Position numbers and translations under genes: made by a program. Positions 31,815-41,017 of a stretch of 64,000 nt of DNA are shown one piece after another. The notes under the pieces were generated by a model. It saw only the letters and a list, made by a program, of their open reading frames with translations. It was not told the DNA's origin and searched no databases. Origin of the DNA: Streptomyces sp. NRRL F-5123 (GTDB lineage: Bacteria > Actinomycetota > Actinomycetes > Streptomycetales > Streptomycetaceae); contig NZ_JOHY01000011.1 of the NCBI RefSeq assembly GCF_000721495.1, positions 124,001 through 188,000 on the forward strand, in the 5' to 3' direction. How positions within the stretch are numbered: position 1 is the first letter of the stretch; each line of letters begins with the position of its first letter.

Positions 31815-32816
31815 GTGAGCAGGCGCAAACGGCCCCCCACGTCCCGGCCCCGGACCGCCGCGCGGGCCCGTACCGCTCCCGTGTCCGTTCCCTCCGCTTC
31901 CTCAGCTTCCGTCTCCGCTCCGGCCGGGCCCGCGTGGGCCCTTCCGGTGCGGGCGGTCACCGTCCATCCCGCGGTGGCCGCCGAGGTCCGGCCGCTGGGC
32001 GGGGCGGCGGAGCCGGTCCCGGGGGCGGGGACAGCGGCAGATCCGGGGGACGCCCTGCTCGACCCGGCCGACACGCTCGACCCCGAGGCCGCGTTCGACG
32101 CGCTCTACCTGCGGTGCGCGGAGCCGCTGCGGCGCCAGGTGGTCGTCCTCACCGGGGACGCGCAGCTGGCCGCGCAGGCGGTGCGGCGGGCGTTCGACCA
32201 GGCGTGGCAGCGGTGGCCGGAGGTCGCGCGGGACAGCGACCCGGCGGGCCGGCTGCGGGCCGCCGCGCACGCGTACGCGCTCGCGCCCTGGCAGCGGCAC
32301 TGGAAGCGGGTGCGCAGGCGCCCGCCGGCGCCCGCCCCGGAGGACGCCCTGTGGCGCGCGCTGGTGGGGCTGCACCCGGAGCGGCGGCGGGCGCTGCTGC
32401 TGCACGACGGGCTCGGGATGAGCCTGGTGCGCACCGCCGCCGAGGTCGAGTCGAGCCCGGCCGCGGCCGCCTCCCGCGTCATCGGGGCCCGCCGCGAGCT
32501 GGCCGCGGCGGCGCCGGACGCGTACGACGGGGGCGACGCCGCCGAGCACCTGGCGGGCCTGCTCGCGGCCGTACCCGAACCGCCGCCCTCCCCGGGTGCG
32601 CCGGACGGTGCCCCGGCGGCGCCCGCGCGGCCCGCGGGCGTACGAAAGGCCAGCGAGCGCGGGACGCGGCGCCGTACGCTCGCGTCCTTCGCCGCGGCCG
32701 GGACGGTGCTGCTGGTCACGACCGTCTGCATGATCGTCGGACCGCAGCGGCCGGGCGAATCCCCCCACCACGACCCCGTACCGCCGCACGGGCAAGCGGC
32801 CCAGTCCCCGCGGTGA
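31815..32816 (+). CDS. Sigma-factor-like protein with C-terminal membrane helix
   Basis: This 333-residue protein starts at GTG 31815 behind GAGAGG. Residues about 90-170 (FDALYLRCAEPLRRQVVVLTGDAQLAAQAVRRAFDQAW) resemble sigma region 2 of ECF factors. Residues about 175-235 (LWRALVGLHPERRRALLLHDGLGMSLVRTAAEVESS) resemble region 4. A single membrane helix follows (TLASFAAAGTVLLVTTVCMIV). The long low-complexity N-terminus and the membrane anchor are unlike normal ECF factors. It may be a degenerate, membrane-tethered sigma relative. Confidence 0.75.
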   Translation: MSRRKRPPTSRPRTAARARTAPVSVPSASSASVSAPAGPAWALPVRAVTVHPAVAAEVRPLGGAAEPVPGAGTAADPGDALLDPADTLDPEAAFDALYLRCAEPLRRQVVVLTGDAQLAAQAVRRAFDQAWQRWPEVARDSDPAGRLRAAAHAYALAPWQRHWKRVRRRPPAPAPEDALWRALVGLHPERRRALLLHDGLGMSLVRTAAEVESSPAAAASRVIGARRELAAAAPDAYDGGDAAEHLAGLLAAVPEPPPSPGAPDGAPAAPARPAGVRKASERGTRRRTLASFAAAGTVLLVTTVCMIVGPQRPGESPHHDPVPPHGQAAQSPR

Positions 32817-32845
32817 ACCCCGGCCGGTGACCGTGCCGGGAACGG

Positions 32846-32885
32846 CGGACGGCCCGCTCCCCTGCGCAGGGGAGCGGGCCGTCCG
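32846..32885. terminator. 40-bp perfect palindrome
   Basis: Bases 32846-32885 read the same on both strands (arms CGGACGGCCCGCTCCCCTGC). They lie between the convergent sigma-like gene and sucD. As RNA this would form a very stable hairpin that could terminate both transcripts. Confidence 0.8.
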
Positions 32886-32919
32886 GTGTGACGCGGCGGT
32901 TCGGCCGGTCAGCGGGCTC

Positions 32920-32979
32920 TCAGCCGACCTCAGCCGACCTCAGCCGACCTCAGCCGACCTCAGCCGACCTCAGCCGACG
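32920..32979 (-). repeat. Six tandem 10-bp units containing the sucD stop codon
   Basis: TCAGCCGACC occurs at 32920, 32930, 32940, 32950, 32960 and, with a final G, at 32970. On the sucD strand each unit is GGTCGGCTGA. The first carries the last codons and TGA of sucD, and five more copies follow. Because 10 is not a multiple of 3, TGA appears in all three frames. Confidence 0.95.
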
Positions 32980-33854
32980 AGGATCTCCCGGGCCAGCCGC
33001 GCGGTCTCGGACGGCGTCTTGCCGACCTTGACGCCCGCGGCCTCCAGGGCCTCCTTCTTGGCCTGCGCGGTGCCGGAGGAGCCGGAGACGATGGCGCCGG
33101 CGTGGCCCATGGTCTTGCCCTCGGGCGCGGTGAAGCCCGCGACGTAGCCGACGACCGGCTTCGTCACGTTCTTCGCGATGTAGTCCGCGGCCCGCTCCTC
33201 GGCGTCGCCGCCGATCTCGCCGATCATGACGATCAGGTCGGTGTCGGGGTCGGCCTCGAACGCGGCGAGCGCGTCGATGTGCGTGGTGCCGATGATCGGG
33301 TCGCCGCCGATGCCGACCGCGGTCGAGAAGCCGATGTCGCGCAGCTCGTACATCATCTGGTACGTCAGCGTGCCGGACTTCGACACCAGGCCGATGCGGC
33401 CCGGCTTGGTGATGTCGCCCGGGATGATGCCGACGTTGGACTGACCCGGGGTGATGATGCCGGGGCAGTTCGGGCCGATGATGCGGGTCTTGTTGCCCTT
33501 CTTGCCGGCGTACGCCCAGAAGGAGGCCGAGTCGTGCACGGCGATGCCCTCGGTGATGACGACGGCGAGAGGAATCTCCGCGTCGATCGCCTCGACGACG
33601 GCGTCCTTGGTGAACTTCTCCGGCACGAAGATGACCGAGACGTTCGCCCCGGTGGCCTCGATGGCCTCCTTGACGGAGCCGAAGACCGGTACCTCGGTGC
33701 CGTCGAAGTCGACCTTCTGCCCGGCCTTGCGCGGGTTGACGCCGCCGACGACGTTGGTGCCGTCGCCCAGCATCAGCTTGGTGTGCTTGACGCCGGTCGC
33801 GCCGGTCATGCCCTGGACGATGACCTTGCTGTCCTTGGTGAGCCAGATAGCCAT
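32970..33854 (-). CDS. sucD: Succinyl-CoA synthetase alpha subunit
   Basis: This 294-residue protein has the CoA-binding N-terminal domain ([35 protein letters not shown]) and the phosphohistidine loop in [31 protein letters not shown] is also typical. With SucC it converts succinyl-CoA to succinate with formation of ATP or GTP in the TCA cycle. It follows sucC on the same strand with 26 bp between. The 3' end runs straight into the 10-bp tandem repeat. Confidence 0.97.
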   Translation of the reverse strand: MAIWLTKDSKVIVQGMTGATGVKHTKLMLGDGTNVVGGVNPRKAGQKVDFDGTEVPVFGSVKEAIEATGANVSVIFVPEKFTKDAVVEAIDAEIPLAVVITEGIAVHDSASFWAYAGKKGNKTRIIGPNCPGIITPGQSNVGIIPGDITKPGRIGLVSKSGTLTYQMMYELRDIGFSTAVGIGGDPIIGTTHIDALAAFEADPDTDLIVMIGEIGGDAEERAADYIAKNVTKPVVGYVAGFTAPEGKTMGHAGAIVSGSSGTAQAKKEALEAAGVKVGKTPSETARLAREILVG

Positions 33855-33880
33855 GGTGGTGTGTGTCCTCGTCCTCGTGC

Positions 33881-35059
33881 TTACTTCGCGGCGGCCAGCT
33901 CGGCGGCCTTGTCGGCCGCGCCGTCCATGGTGTCGACGCGCTGCACCAGCGGGTGCGCGGCGTCGGTGAGGATCTTCCGGCCCAGCTCGGCGTTGTTGCC
34001 GTCGAGGCGGACGACGAGCGGCTTGGTGACCTGCTCGCCGCGGTCCTCCAGGAGCTTCAGCGCCTGGACGATGCCGTTGGCGACCTCGTCGCACGCGGTG
34101 ATGCCGCCGAAGACGTTGACGAAGACGGAGCGGACGTCCGGGTCGCCGAGGATGATCTCCAGGCCGTTGGCCATGACCTGGGCGGAGGCGCCACCGCCGA
34201 TGTCCAGGAAGTTGGCGGGCTTCACTCCGCCGTGCGCCTCACCGGCGTACGCGACGACGTCGAGGGTGCTCATGACGAGGCCCGCGCCGTTGCCGATGAT
34301 GCCGACCTGGCCGTCGAGCTTGACGTAGTTCAGGCCCTTGGCCTTGGCGGCGGCCTCCAGCGGGTTGGCGGCGGCCTTGTCGTGCAGCTCCTCGAAGTCC
34401 GGGTGGCGGAACTCCGCGTTGTCGTCCAGCGACACCTTGCCGTCCAGCGCGATGACCTGGCCGGAGGCGACCTTGGCCAGCGGGTTGACCTCGACGAGGA
34501 GGGCGTCCTCCTTGATGAAGACCTCCCACAGGCTCACCAGCACGTCCGCGACCTGGTCGGCGACCTCGGCCGGGAACTTCGCGGCGGCCACGATTTCCTG
34601 GGCCTTCGCCTTGTCGACACCGTCGATCGCGTCGATCGGGGTCTTCGCCACGGCCTCGGGGCGGTTCGCCGCGACCTCCTCGATCTCCATGCCGCCCTCG
34701 ACGGAGGCGATGGAGAGGAAGGTGCGGTTAGCGCGGTCCAGAAGGAAGGAGACGTAGTACTCCTCGACGATCTCCGGGGCCGTCTCGGCGATCATCACCT
34801 TGTGGACCGTGTGGCCCTTGATGTCCATGCCGAGGATGTCCGTCGCGCGGGCGACGGCCTCGTCCGCGGTCGCGGCCAGCTTCACGCCGCCCGCCTTGCC
34901 ACGGCCACCGACCTTGACCTGGGCCTTGACGACCGACTTTCCGCCGAGCCGCTCGGTGATCTCGCGCGCCGCCTCAGGCGTGTCGATGACTTCACCGGCC
35001 AGCACCGGTACCCCGTGCTTGGCGAAGAGATCCCTCGCCTGGTACTCGAACAGGTCCAC
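33881..35059 (-). CDS. sucC: Succinyl-CoA synthetase beta subunit
   Basis: This 392-residue protein starts at GTG 35059 behind AAGGGAGA. The ATP-grasp domain is seen in [40 protein letters not shown] and [10 protein letters not shown]. The CoA-ligase domain has [21 protein letters not shown] and [19 protein letters not shown]. It pairs with SucD in one operon. Confidence 0.97.
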   Translation of the reverse strand: MDLFEYQARDLFAKHGVPVLAGEVIDTPEAAREITERLGGKSVVKAQVKVGGRGKAGGVKLAATADEAVARATDILGMDIKGHTVHKVMIAETAPEIVEEYYVSFLLDRANRTFLSIASVEGGMEIEEVAANRPEAVAKTPIDAIDGVDKAKAQEIVAAAKFPAEVADQVADVLVSLWEVFIKEDALLVEVNPLAKVASGQVIALDGKVSLDDNAEFRHPDFEELHDKAAANPLEAAAKAKGLNYVKLDGQVGIIGNGAGLVMSTLDVVAYAGEAHGGVKPANFLDIGGGASAQVMANGLEIILGDPDVRSVFVNVFGGITACDEVANGIVQALKLLEDRGEQVTKPLVVRLDGNNAELGRKILTDAAHPLVQRVDTMDGAADKAAELAAAK

Positions 35060-35409
35060 GCGCGTCCGTCTCCCTTTTCCCTGGAATCGGCTGGAGTAAG
35101 CCCGGATGGTGTACGGCGTCGGCGGGAGGCTGCCGTCGTGAACACGTACAGCGCCGCCTGCCGGCTGGGCGTGCCGCACGGGCAGGGCGACTGCACCACC
35201 AGCTGTCACCAGATAAGCGCACGCGGTGTCCGAGTACGCGGCATGTCCGTCTTGCAGGTTATCGCCGCGCGGCGGCGCTGCCGAAATCCGGGCATGCCCG
35301 TGAGCGGTGAGAACGGTCACAACACGCCTGTTCGGGCCACCCCGCCGGGGCTCGCCCGGGGCCCCGGGTGAGCGGGGTCCGGGCGGGGACCAGGAGGGGC
35401 CCAGGGGGC
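35060..35409. other. 350-bp region, sucC promoter, no gene seen
   Basis: I see no convincing gene. It should contain the sucC promoter on the minus strand and the terminator of the MoxR-VWA operon, but neither is clear. The stretch 35200-35330 is slightly AT-richer than its surroundings. Confidence 0.4.
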
Positions 35410-36831
35410 TCAGGCCTCGGGTATCGGGATCGGGCGCTTCTCGATGGCCGCCGCCATGACGTCGGGGAAATGGTCGGGCGTGCAGGCGAACGCGGGCGCG
35501 CCGAGTGCTGCCAATGCCGCCGCGTGCTCCCTGTCGTACGCCGGCGCACCCTCGTCCGACAGCGCGAGCAACGCGACGAACTGCACTCCGGACGCCTTCA
35601 TCGCCGCGACCCGCTTCAGCATCTCGTCCCGGATGCCGCCCTCGTAGAGGTCGCTGATGAGCACGACCACGGTGTCCGCCGGACGGGTGATCCGGGAGGC
35701 GCAGTACGCCAGCGCGCGGTTGATGTCCGTACCGCCGCCGAGCTGCGTGCCGAACAGCACGTCCACCGGGTCGGCGAGCTGGTCGGTGAGGTCGACCACC
35801 GCGGTGTCGAACACGACCAAACGGGTCGCGATCGCGCGCATCGACGCGAGCACCGCGCCGAAGACGGAGGCGTGGACGACGGATGCCGCCATCGACCCGG
35901 ACTGGTCGATGCACAGCACGACGTCCTTCCGCACCGCGCGGTCCGCCCGCCCGTAGCCGATCAGCCGCTCCGGCACGACCGTGCCGTGCTCCGGCAGGTA
36001 GTGGCGCAGATTGGCGCGGATCGTGCGGTCCCAGTCGATGTCGCGGTGGCGCGGCCGGCCGACGCGGGCCGACCGGTCGAGCGCGCCGGTCAGCGTCGCG
36101 CGGGTGCGCGTCGCGAGCCGGGCCTCCAGGTCCGCGACGACCTTGCGGACCACGGCCCGCGCGGTCTCCTTCGTCGTCTCGGGCATCGCCTTGTGGAGCG
36201 ACAGCAGCGTGCCGACCAGATGGACGTCGGCCTCCACCGCCTCCAGCATCTCCGGCTCCAGCAGCAGCGCGGACAGGCCGAGCCGTCCGATCGCGTCCCG
36301 CTGCATCACCTGCACCACGGAGGTAGGGAAATACCGGCGGATGTCCCCGAGCCACCGCGCGACCTGCGGCGCCGATCCGCCCAGCCCGGCCCCCCGCTCC
36401 CCGCCTGCCGCCCCGTTCCCCCCGTAGAGCGCCCCGAGCGCCCGGTCCATCGCCGCGTCCCTTCCTGCGAGCGCATACCCCGTCCCCTCTCCCCCGGCCC
36501 CGCCGCCGAGCACCATCCGCCAGCGCCGCAACCGCTCATCGCCTCCGGCGGGGCCGGGGGAGACACCGCCGGGCGCGATGGCGCCGCCGCCGGCCGCGGA
36601 CACAGCAGGGGTGGGGGCGGGCACGGCTGCCGCGCCGGTGGGGCGAGGGGCGGCGGTCGCGCGGGAGGCGGCCGACGGGCCGGGCGGGGCCGCGGCCTCC
36701 GACGGGGCGGCAGCTGCGGGCACACCGGCGGGGCGGAGCATCCCGCCGGACGCCGCAGGAAATGGGGAGGAGGCGGCGGCGTCGGGCCGCCCGGCGGAGG
36801 GGGCTTCGGTGGGGCGGTGGGGATGTGTCAT
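35410..36831 (-). CDS. VWA-domain protein of the MoxR/DUF5682 system
   Basis: This 473-residue protein has a Pro/Ala-rich first ~95 residues and a helical middle part (residues about 100-300, [23 protein letters not shown]). The C-terminal von Willebrand A domain carries an intact MIDAS motif DQSGS at residues 309-313, followed by [12 protein letters not shown] and the third metal-contact segment [12 protein letters not shown] proteins of this class are adaptors for MoxR AAA+ ATPases. The start lies 2 bp after the DUF5682 stop, so it is the last gene of a tight three-gene operon. Confidence 0.9.
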   Translation of the reverse strand: MTHPHRPTEAPSAGRPDAAASSPFPAASGGMLRPAGVPAAAAPSEAAAPPGPSAASRATAAPRPTGAAAVPAPTPAVSAAGGGAIAPGGVSPGPAGGDERLRRWRMVLGGGAGGEGTGYALAGRDAAMDRALGALYGGNGAAGGERGAGLGGSAPQVARWLGDIRRYFPTSVVQVMQRDAIGRLGLSALLLEPEMLEAVEADVHLVGTLLSLHKAMPETTKETARAVVRKVVADLEARLATRTRATLTGALDRSARVGRPRHRDIDWDRTIRANLRHYLPEHGTVVPERLIGYGRADRAVRKDVVLCIDQSGSMAASVVHASVFGAVLASMRAIATRLVVFDTAVVDLTDQLADPVDVLFGTQLGGGTDINRALAYCASRITRPADTVVVLISDLYEGGIRDEMLKRVAAMKASGVQFVALLALSDEGAPAYDREHAAALAALGAPAFACTPDHFPDVMAAAIEKRPIPIPEA

Positions 36832-36833
36832 GG

Positions 36834-39770
36834 TCAGGCTCCCCCGGTGGGGTGGGTTCCCAGGTCGGTGGTCGTGGTCGTGCCGAGCAGCAGGCGGACG
36901 GTATGGGCCGCGGCGGCCGCGCGGGTGGGGTCGAGGGCCGGGGCGAAGCCGGGGAGGCCGGGCTCCGTGGCGCCGGGGGCGGGGCGGCGGGCGCCGGCCG
37001 GGCCGCGGCGCACCAGCTCGCCGACCGTGCGGCGTACTCCCGGCTCGAACTCCGCGAACGTCCGCCGCAGCAGCGGCAGCACATCCGTGAAGGCCGCGGG
37101 CGGCACCGCGCATATCCACTCGTCCAGCAGGGCGAGCAGCCGCTCGTCGTGCACGAGCAGCATGCCGCCGCCCGCGAGGAAGCCCTCGATCCAGCCGGCC
37201 GCTTCCGCCGGGGCCGTGCCCGGGGACAGCGTCAGGCCCATCAGCCGGGCCGCCTGCTCGGCCGTCAGCCGCCCGTCGTCGAGGAGCAGCCGGGCCGCGG
37301 CTCCGCGCAGCAGTCCGGGTATGCCGCCCGGCGCCCCTCCCGGGCGGTCGGCGCGCTCGGCGAGCCCGCGCAGGGCCGCGGCCCAGCGGTCCCGGAGCGC
37401 CGGGTCGGGCAGCAGCGCGACCGCCCGGTGCACCCCGTCGAGGTGCTCGCGCATCGCCGCCGCCCCGTCGGCGTCCAGCCCCGCGCAGGCCGGCGGCAGC
37501 CCGACGCAGATCCGCAGCGCCAGGCCCTCGGCGACCTCGCCGAGCGCCGCCGCGTCCGTCCCCCGCACGTCCCCGTAGCGGACCGCCCGCACCAGCGCGG
37601 GCAGCGCCGCCGCCAGATGCGCCACGTCCGTGTCCAGCGCCGCGCGATCGGCCAGCACCCGCATCACCACGGGCAGCGCGTCCGCGAGACCGGCCAGCAG
37701 GCACGTCTCGGCCAGCGCCGTGACCTCGGCGAGCGTCCCGGCGTGCGCGGCCGCGTCGGCCGCCTTCGCCGTCGCGGCGGACGCGACCGTCGTCCCCCAG
37801 ATCCCGGCCTCGGCGACCCGCACCGCCAGCTCGGGCTCCCAGCGCAGCCGCCACTCCTCCCGGAAGGTGCCCTTGCTCCCCCGGCCGCCGGCCGGTTCGC
37901 CCCAGCCGACGGCGAGCAGTGCCAGCCTGTGCAGCAGCCTGCTGCGGGCCGCGTCGGTGTCCTTGCGCAGGTCCAGCTCCAGGTGGCGCTCCAGCGCCTC
38001 CGGCTTGAGCCGCAGCGTGCGCTGCTGCCGGGCCAGATCGCGGGCAAGCGGCACCGCGGGGGCGTCCGGCGGCACCTCGCCGAGTGCGTCCCCGACCACC
38101 AGCCGGTCGCGGATGAGGGCGAGCGGCACGTCGGAGCCGTCGCACATCACCGCGCGCACCGCGTCCGTCGCCTCGCCGAGCCCGGCGAGCGGCCGGCCGC
38201 GCAGCGCCGCCAGCGTCTCGGCCAGCCGCACCGCCTCGATGACGTGCGCGGACGAGACCGGGATGTCCTCCTCTCGCAGCAGCCCGGCGACCTTCGTCAT
38301 CCAGCGGGCGACCGGCCGGTCGGGGGCGGTGAACAGATGGCGGTACCAGCCCGGCGAGTCGATGCCCGCGCCGTAGCCGCTCGCACGGGCGAGCCTGCGG
38401 TGCGTCCAGGGCACCCAGGTCGTCTCGACCCGGGCCTTGGGCAGGCCCTTGAGCAGCTGCCGGTCCGCGGCGACCGCCGTCCGCGCGGCGAGCGCGGGCA
38501 CATGCCAGGCCCCGCACACCACGGCCGTCCGCGCGTGCGCCCGCCGGGCCTCGCGCAGCCGCAGCCGCATGTGCGCCTCCCGCACGGCGTCGTGGGGGTG
38601 GCCGCCGTCGCCGTGCACCGCGCGGATCGCGGCCATCGCCTCGCCGAGTGCGGCGAACGGGGCGAGCGGGTCGGCCTCCCCGCTCCCGCCCGTGCCGTCG
38701 CCGCGGTGCTCGACCGCGTCCTCCCACCAGCGCTCCGGGTCGTCGTACCCGGCCGTCTCCGCGAGGACCGCGAGCGGGTCGATCCGTACGTCCGCCCCTG
38801 GCCCGGGGCCCGCGGTGTCGGGCCGCGGCCCGCCCGGCACTTCGGCCCCCGGGGCCTCTTCGTCCCAACCGTCCGCCCCCTCGGCGGCCAGCTCCTCCGG
38901 CGACGGCCGCAGGGCCAGGCTGACGGCGGCGGGCAGGTCGACGAAGCGGACCTCCGCGCCCGCGGCCGCCGCCCAGCGCAACGCCACCCACTCGGGCGAG
39001 AACTCCGCGAAGGGCCAGAAGGCCGCCCTCGCCGGATCGTCGACCACGTGCGACAGCAGCGCGACCGGCGGCCGCATCGCCGGATCGGCGGCCAGCCCCA
39101 CCAGCGCGTCGGCCTCCGGCGGTCCCTCGATCAGCACCGCCTGCGGCCGATACGCCTCCAGCGCGGCGAGCACCGCCCGCGCGGACCCGGGCCCGTGGTG
39201 CCGCACCCCGAGCAGCACCGCGTCCCCCGTCCCCTGCGCCACCACGGTCGCGGCCAGCACATCCCGCGCCTTCCCCTGCGGCGCGGGCAACCCCGCCGCA
39301 CCCGCACCGGACGCCGCCGCCTCCTCCGGCTGTCCGGCCGCCGTCGCGACCGGCACGGCCCGGGCCCTTCCCCGCGGCCCGGACGCCGCCGCCTCCGGCT
39401 GTCCGGCCGCCTGCCGTACCTCGGATCCCGACACGCCGTGCCACCTCCCGAATGCTTGGCTCTCCGGTACCGCCCCGGCCGCGGGCGGCGTGTCGGCCGC
39501 CGGGCGGCGCCGCACCCCGAACGGGCCTGCCCCTGACCCGCCTTGACGCACGGCGGACGCGCTGCGCACGGCCCCCTCCGGAGCCCGGGTCTCCTCCGCG
39601 CCCGCGGCTGCCCTCGTGTCCGGCCGCGGCACGGGCGGCGCGGCAGCCGCGGGCACCCGCGCCGGGCAGGGCGGGCCGCTGCCCGCGAGCGGGGCGGCGG
39701 CCCCGCCCGCGGCCGCCGGTCCGGCGCCGGCGGCCGCGGGGTGGGCGGTCGCCGCGTGGGGCGGCCTCAT
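36834..39770 (-). CDS. DUF5682-family protein, putative TraB/TIKI-type hydrolase
   Basis: This is a large 978-residue protein. Residues 1-170 are low-complexity Ala/Pro/Arg. The conserved part starts with a GxxH motif (GVRHHGPGSA, G188-H191), followed by LIEGPPEADAL with Glu215. A second GxxH (VVCGAWHVPAL, G420-H423) is preceded by REAHMRLRLREARR. Two GxxH motifs, a Glu and an Arg between them are the signature I know from TraB/PrgY, TIKI and erythromycin esterase relatives, so a hydrolase is inferred. The rest (450-978) is helical with no motif I recognise. The ATG overlaps the moxR stop (ATGA). Confidence 0.8.
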   Translation of the reverse strand: MRPPHAATAHPAAAGAGPAAAGGAAAPLAGSGPPCPARVPAAAAPPVPRPDTRAAAGAEETRAPEGAVRSASAVRQGGSGAGPFGVRRRPAADTPPAAGAVPESQAFGRWHGVSGSEVRQAAGQPEAAASGPRGRARAVPVATAAGQPEEAAASGAGAAGLPAPQGKARDVLAATVVAQGTGDAVLLGVRHHGPGSARAVLAALEAYRPQAVLIEGPPEADALVGLAADPAMRPPVALLSHVVDDPARAAFWPFAEFSPEWVALRWAAAAGAEVRFVDLPAAVSLALRPSPEELAAEGADGWDEEAPGAEVPGGPRPDTAGPGPGADVRIDPLAVLAETAGYDDPERWWEDAVEHRGDGTGGSGEADPLAPFAALGEAMAAIRAVHGDGGHPHDAVREAHMRLRLREARRAHARTAVVCGAWHVPALAARTAVAADRQLLKGLPKARVETTWVPWTHRRLARASGYGAGIDSPGWYRHLFTAPDRPVARWMTKVAGLLREEDIPVSSAHVIEAVRLAETLAALRGRPLAGLGEATDAVRAVMCDGSDVPLALIRDRLVVGDALGEVPPDAPAVPLARDLARQQRTLRLKPEALERHLELDLRKDTDAARSRLLHRLALLAVGWGEPAGGRGSKGTFREEWRLRWEPELAVRVAEAGIWGTTVASAATAKAADAAAHAGTLAEVTALAETCLLAGLADALPVVMRVLADRAALDTDVAHLAAALPALVRAVRYGDVRGTDAAALGEVAEGLALRICVGLPPACAGLDADGAAAMREHLDGVHRAVALLPDPALRDRWAAALRGLAERADRPGGAPGGIPGLLRGAAARLLLDDGRLTAEQAARLMGLTLSPGTAPAEAAGWIEGFLAGGGMLLVHDERLLALLDEWICAVPPAAFTDVLPLLRRTFAEFEPGVRRTVGELVRRGPAGARRPAPGATEPGLPGFAPALDPTRAAAAAHTVRLLLGTTTTTDLGTHPTGGA

Positions 39771-40879
39771 GACGACACCTCACGGCAGGCGCGGTAGAAG
39801 TCCTTCCAGCCGTCGCGCTCGCGGACGATCGTCTCCAGATACTCCTGCCAGATCAGGCGGTCCGCCGCCGGGTCGCGGACCACGGCGCCGAGGATGCCCG
39901 CGGCGACGTCGGGGGCACGCAGCACGCCGTCGCCGAAGTGGGCCGCCAGCGCGAGACCGCTCGTGACGACGGAGATTGCCTCGGCCGTGGAGAGCGTGCC
40001 CGAGGGGGACTTGAGCTTGGTGCGCCCGTCCTCCGTGACGCCGGAGCGCAGCTCGCGGAAGACGGTGACGACACGGCGGATCTCGTCGGCGCCGCGCGGC
40101 GCGGCCGGCAGATCGAGGCCTCTTCCTATCTGTGCGACACGGCGGGCGACGATCTCCACCTCGTCCTCCGCGCTCGCGGGCAGCGGCAGCACCACCGTGT
40201 TGAACCTGCGGCGCAGCGCGCTCGACAGCTCGTTGACCCCGCGGTCCCGGTCGTTGGCCGTCGCGATGAGGTTGAAGCCGCGGACGGCCTGCTGCTCCGT
40301 CCCCAACTCGGGGATCGGCAGCGTCTTCTCGGACAGGATCGTGATGAGGGTGTCCTGCACGTCGGCCGGGATGCGCGTCAGCTCCTCCACGCGCGCGATG
40401 CGGCCCTCCGCCATCGCCCGCATCACCGGGCTGTGCACGAGCGCCTGCCGGCTCGGGCCGTGCGTGAGCAGCTGCGCGTAATTCCATCCGTAGCGGATGG
40501 CCTCCTCCGGGGTGCCCGCGGTGCCCTGCACCAGCAGCGTCGAATCGCCGCTGACCGCGGCCGCCAGGTGCTCCGACACCCAGGTCTTCGCTGTGCCCGG
40601 CACGCCGAGCAGCAGCAGCGCCCGGTCCGTCGCGAGTGTCGTCACCGCGACCTCGACGATCCGGCGCGGGCCCACGTATTTAGGGGTCACCACCGTGCCG
40701 TCCGGGAGCGTCCCGCCGAGCAGGTAGGTGGCCACCGCCCAGGGCGAGAGCTTCCAGCGCGCCGGGCGCGGGCGGTCGTCGGCGGCGGCGAGCGCGGCCA
40801 GCTCGGCCGCGAAGGTCTCCTCCGCATGCGGCCGCAGGGCCTCCTCGGTGCCGGCCGCGACGCTCGTCGAAGCGGTCAT
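39767..40879 (-). CDS. MoxR-family AAA+ ATPase
   Basis: This 370-residue AAA+ protein has Walker A GVPGTAKT at residues 92-99 and a Walker B/box region GRIARVEELTRIP. ALVHSPVMRAMAEG is the ADEINR-preceding pattern typical of MoxR, ATANDRDRG is sensor 1, and ALRRRFNTVVLPLP carries the arginine finger. MoxR ATPases remodel or activate partner proteins with VWA adaptors. GGGGGAG precedes ATG 40879. It is the first gene of the moxR-DUF5682-VWA operon, under a PafBC-like promoter shared with the divergent SWIM gene. Confidence 0.93.
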   Translation of the reverse strand: MTASTSVAAGTEEALRPHAEETFAAELAALAAADDRPRPARWKLSPWAVATYLLGGTLPDGTVVTPKYVGPRRIVEVAVTTLATDRALLLLGVPGTAKTWVSEHLAAAVSGDSTLLVQGTAGTPEEAIRYGWNYAQLLTHGPSRQALVHSPVMRAMAEGRIARVEELTRIPADVQDTLITILSEKTLPIPELGTEQQAVRGFNLIATANDRDRGVNELSSALRRRFNTVVLPLPASAEDEVEIVARRVAQIGRGLDLPAAPRGADEIRRVVTVFRELRSGVTEDGRTKLKSPSGTLSTAEAISVVTSGLALAAHFGDGVLRAPDVAAGILGAVVRDPAADRLIWQEYLETIVRERDGWKDFYRACREVSS

Positions 40880-40928
40880 GGCTCTCCCCCACTCGTTCGA
40901 ACGGACCCCCTCGGTCCGTGCTGCTCCC

Positions 40929-40951
40929 ACTGTGCACCCCGCCACTGACAA
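40929..40951 (-). promoter_or_regulatory. PafBC-like promoter of the MoxR operon
   Basis: On the minus strand TTGTCAGTG (40951-40943), 8 bp, then CACAGT (40934-40929). This fits the damage-promoter consensus tTGTCRgtg-N8-TAnnnT except for C in place of the first T of the -10. It is one arm of a perfect 12-bp inverted repeat (40942-40953 with 40986-40997). Confidence 0.6.
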
Positions 40952-40987
40952 TCCGTCACAGCCCGCTATTCGCGCAGGTCAGAGTGA

Positions 40988-41010
40988 TTGTCAGTGGGTG
41001 GCCCTAGCGT
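40988..41010 (+). promoter_or_regulatory. PafBC-type promoter of the SWIM gene
   Basis: TTGTCAGTG (40988-40996), 8 bp, then TAGCGT (41005-41010) is an exact match to tTGTCRgtg-N8-TAnnnT. The ATG at 41018 lies 7 nt after the -10, so the message is predicted to be leaderless. Confidence 0.75.
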
Positions 41011-41017
41011 GGTGGGC

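Noticed and set aside
32920..32979. CRISPR-like array
   Set aside because: The units are 10 bp with no spacers; this is a simple tandem repeat.
35094..35371. Possible plus-strand small protein from GTG near 35138 ([12 protein letters not shown]...)
   Set aside because: It lies upstream of sucC on the opposite strand, has no ribosome binding site and reads as low-complexity GC-driven sequence.
40954..40985. Possible attachment site or integration scar between moxR and SWIM
   Set aside because: The inverted arms are fully explained as two divergent PafBC-type promoters.
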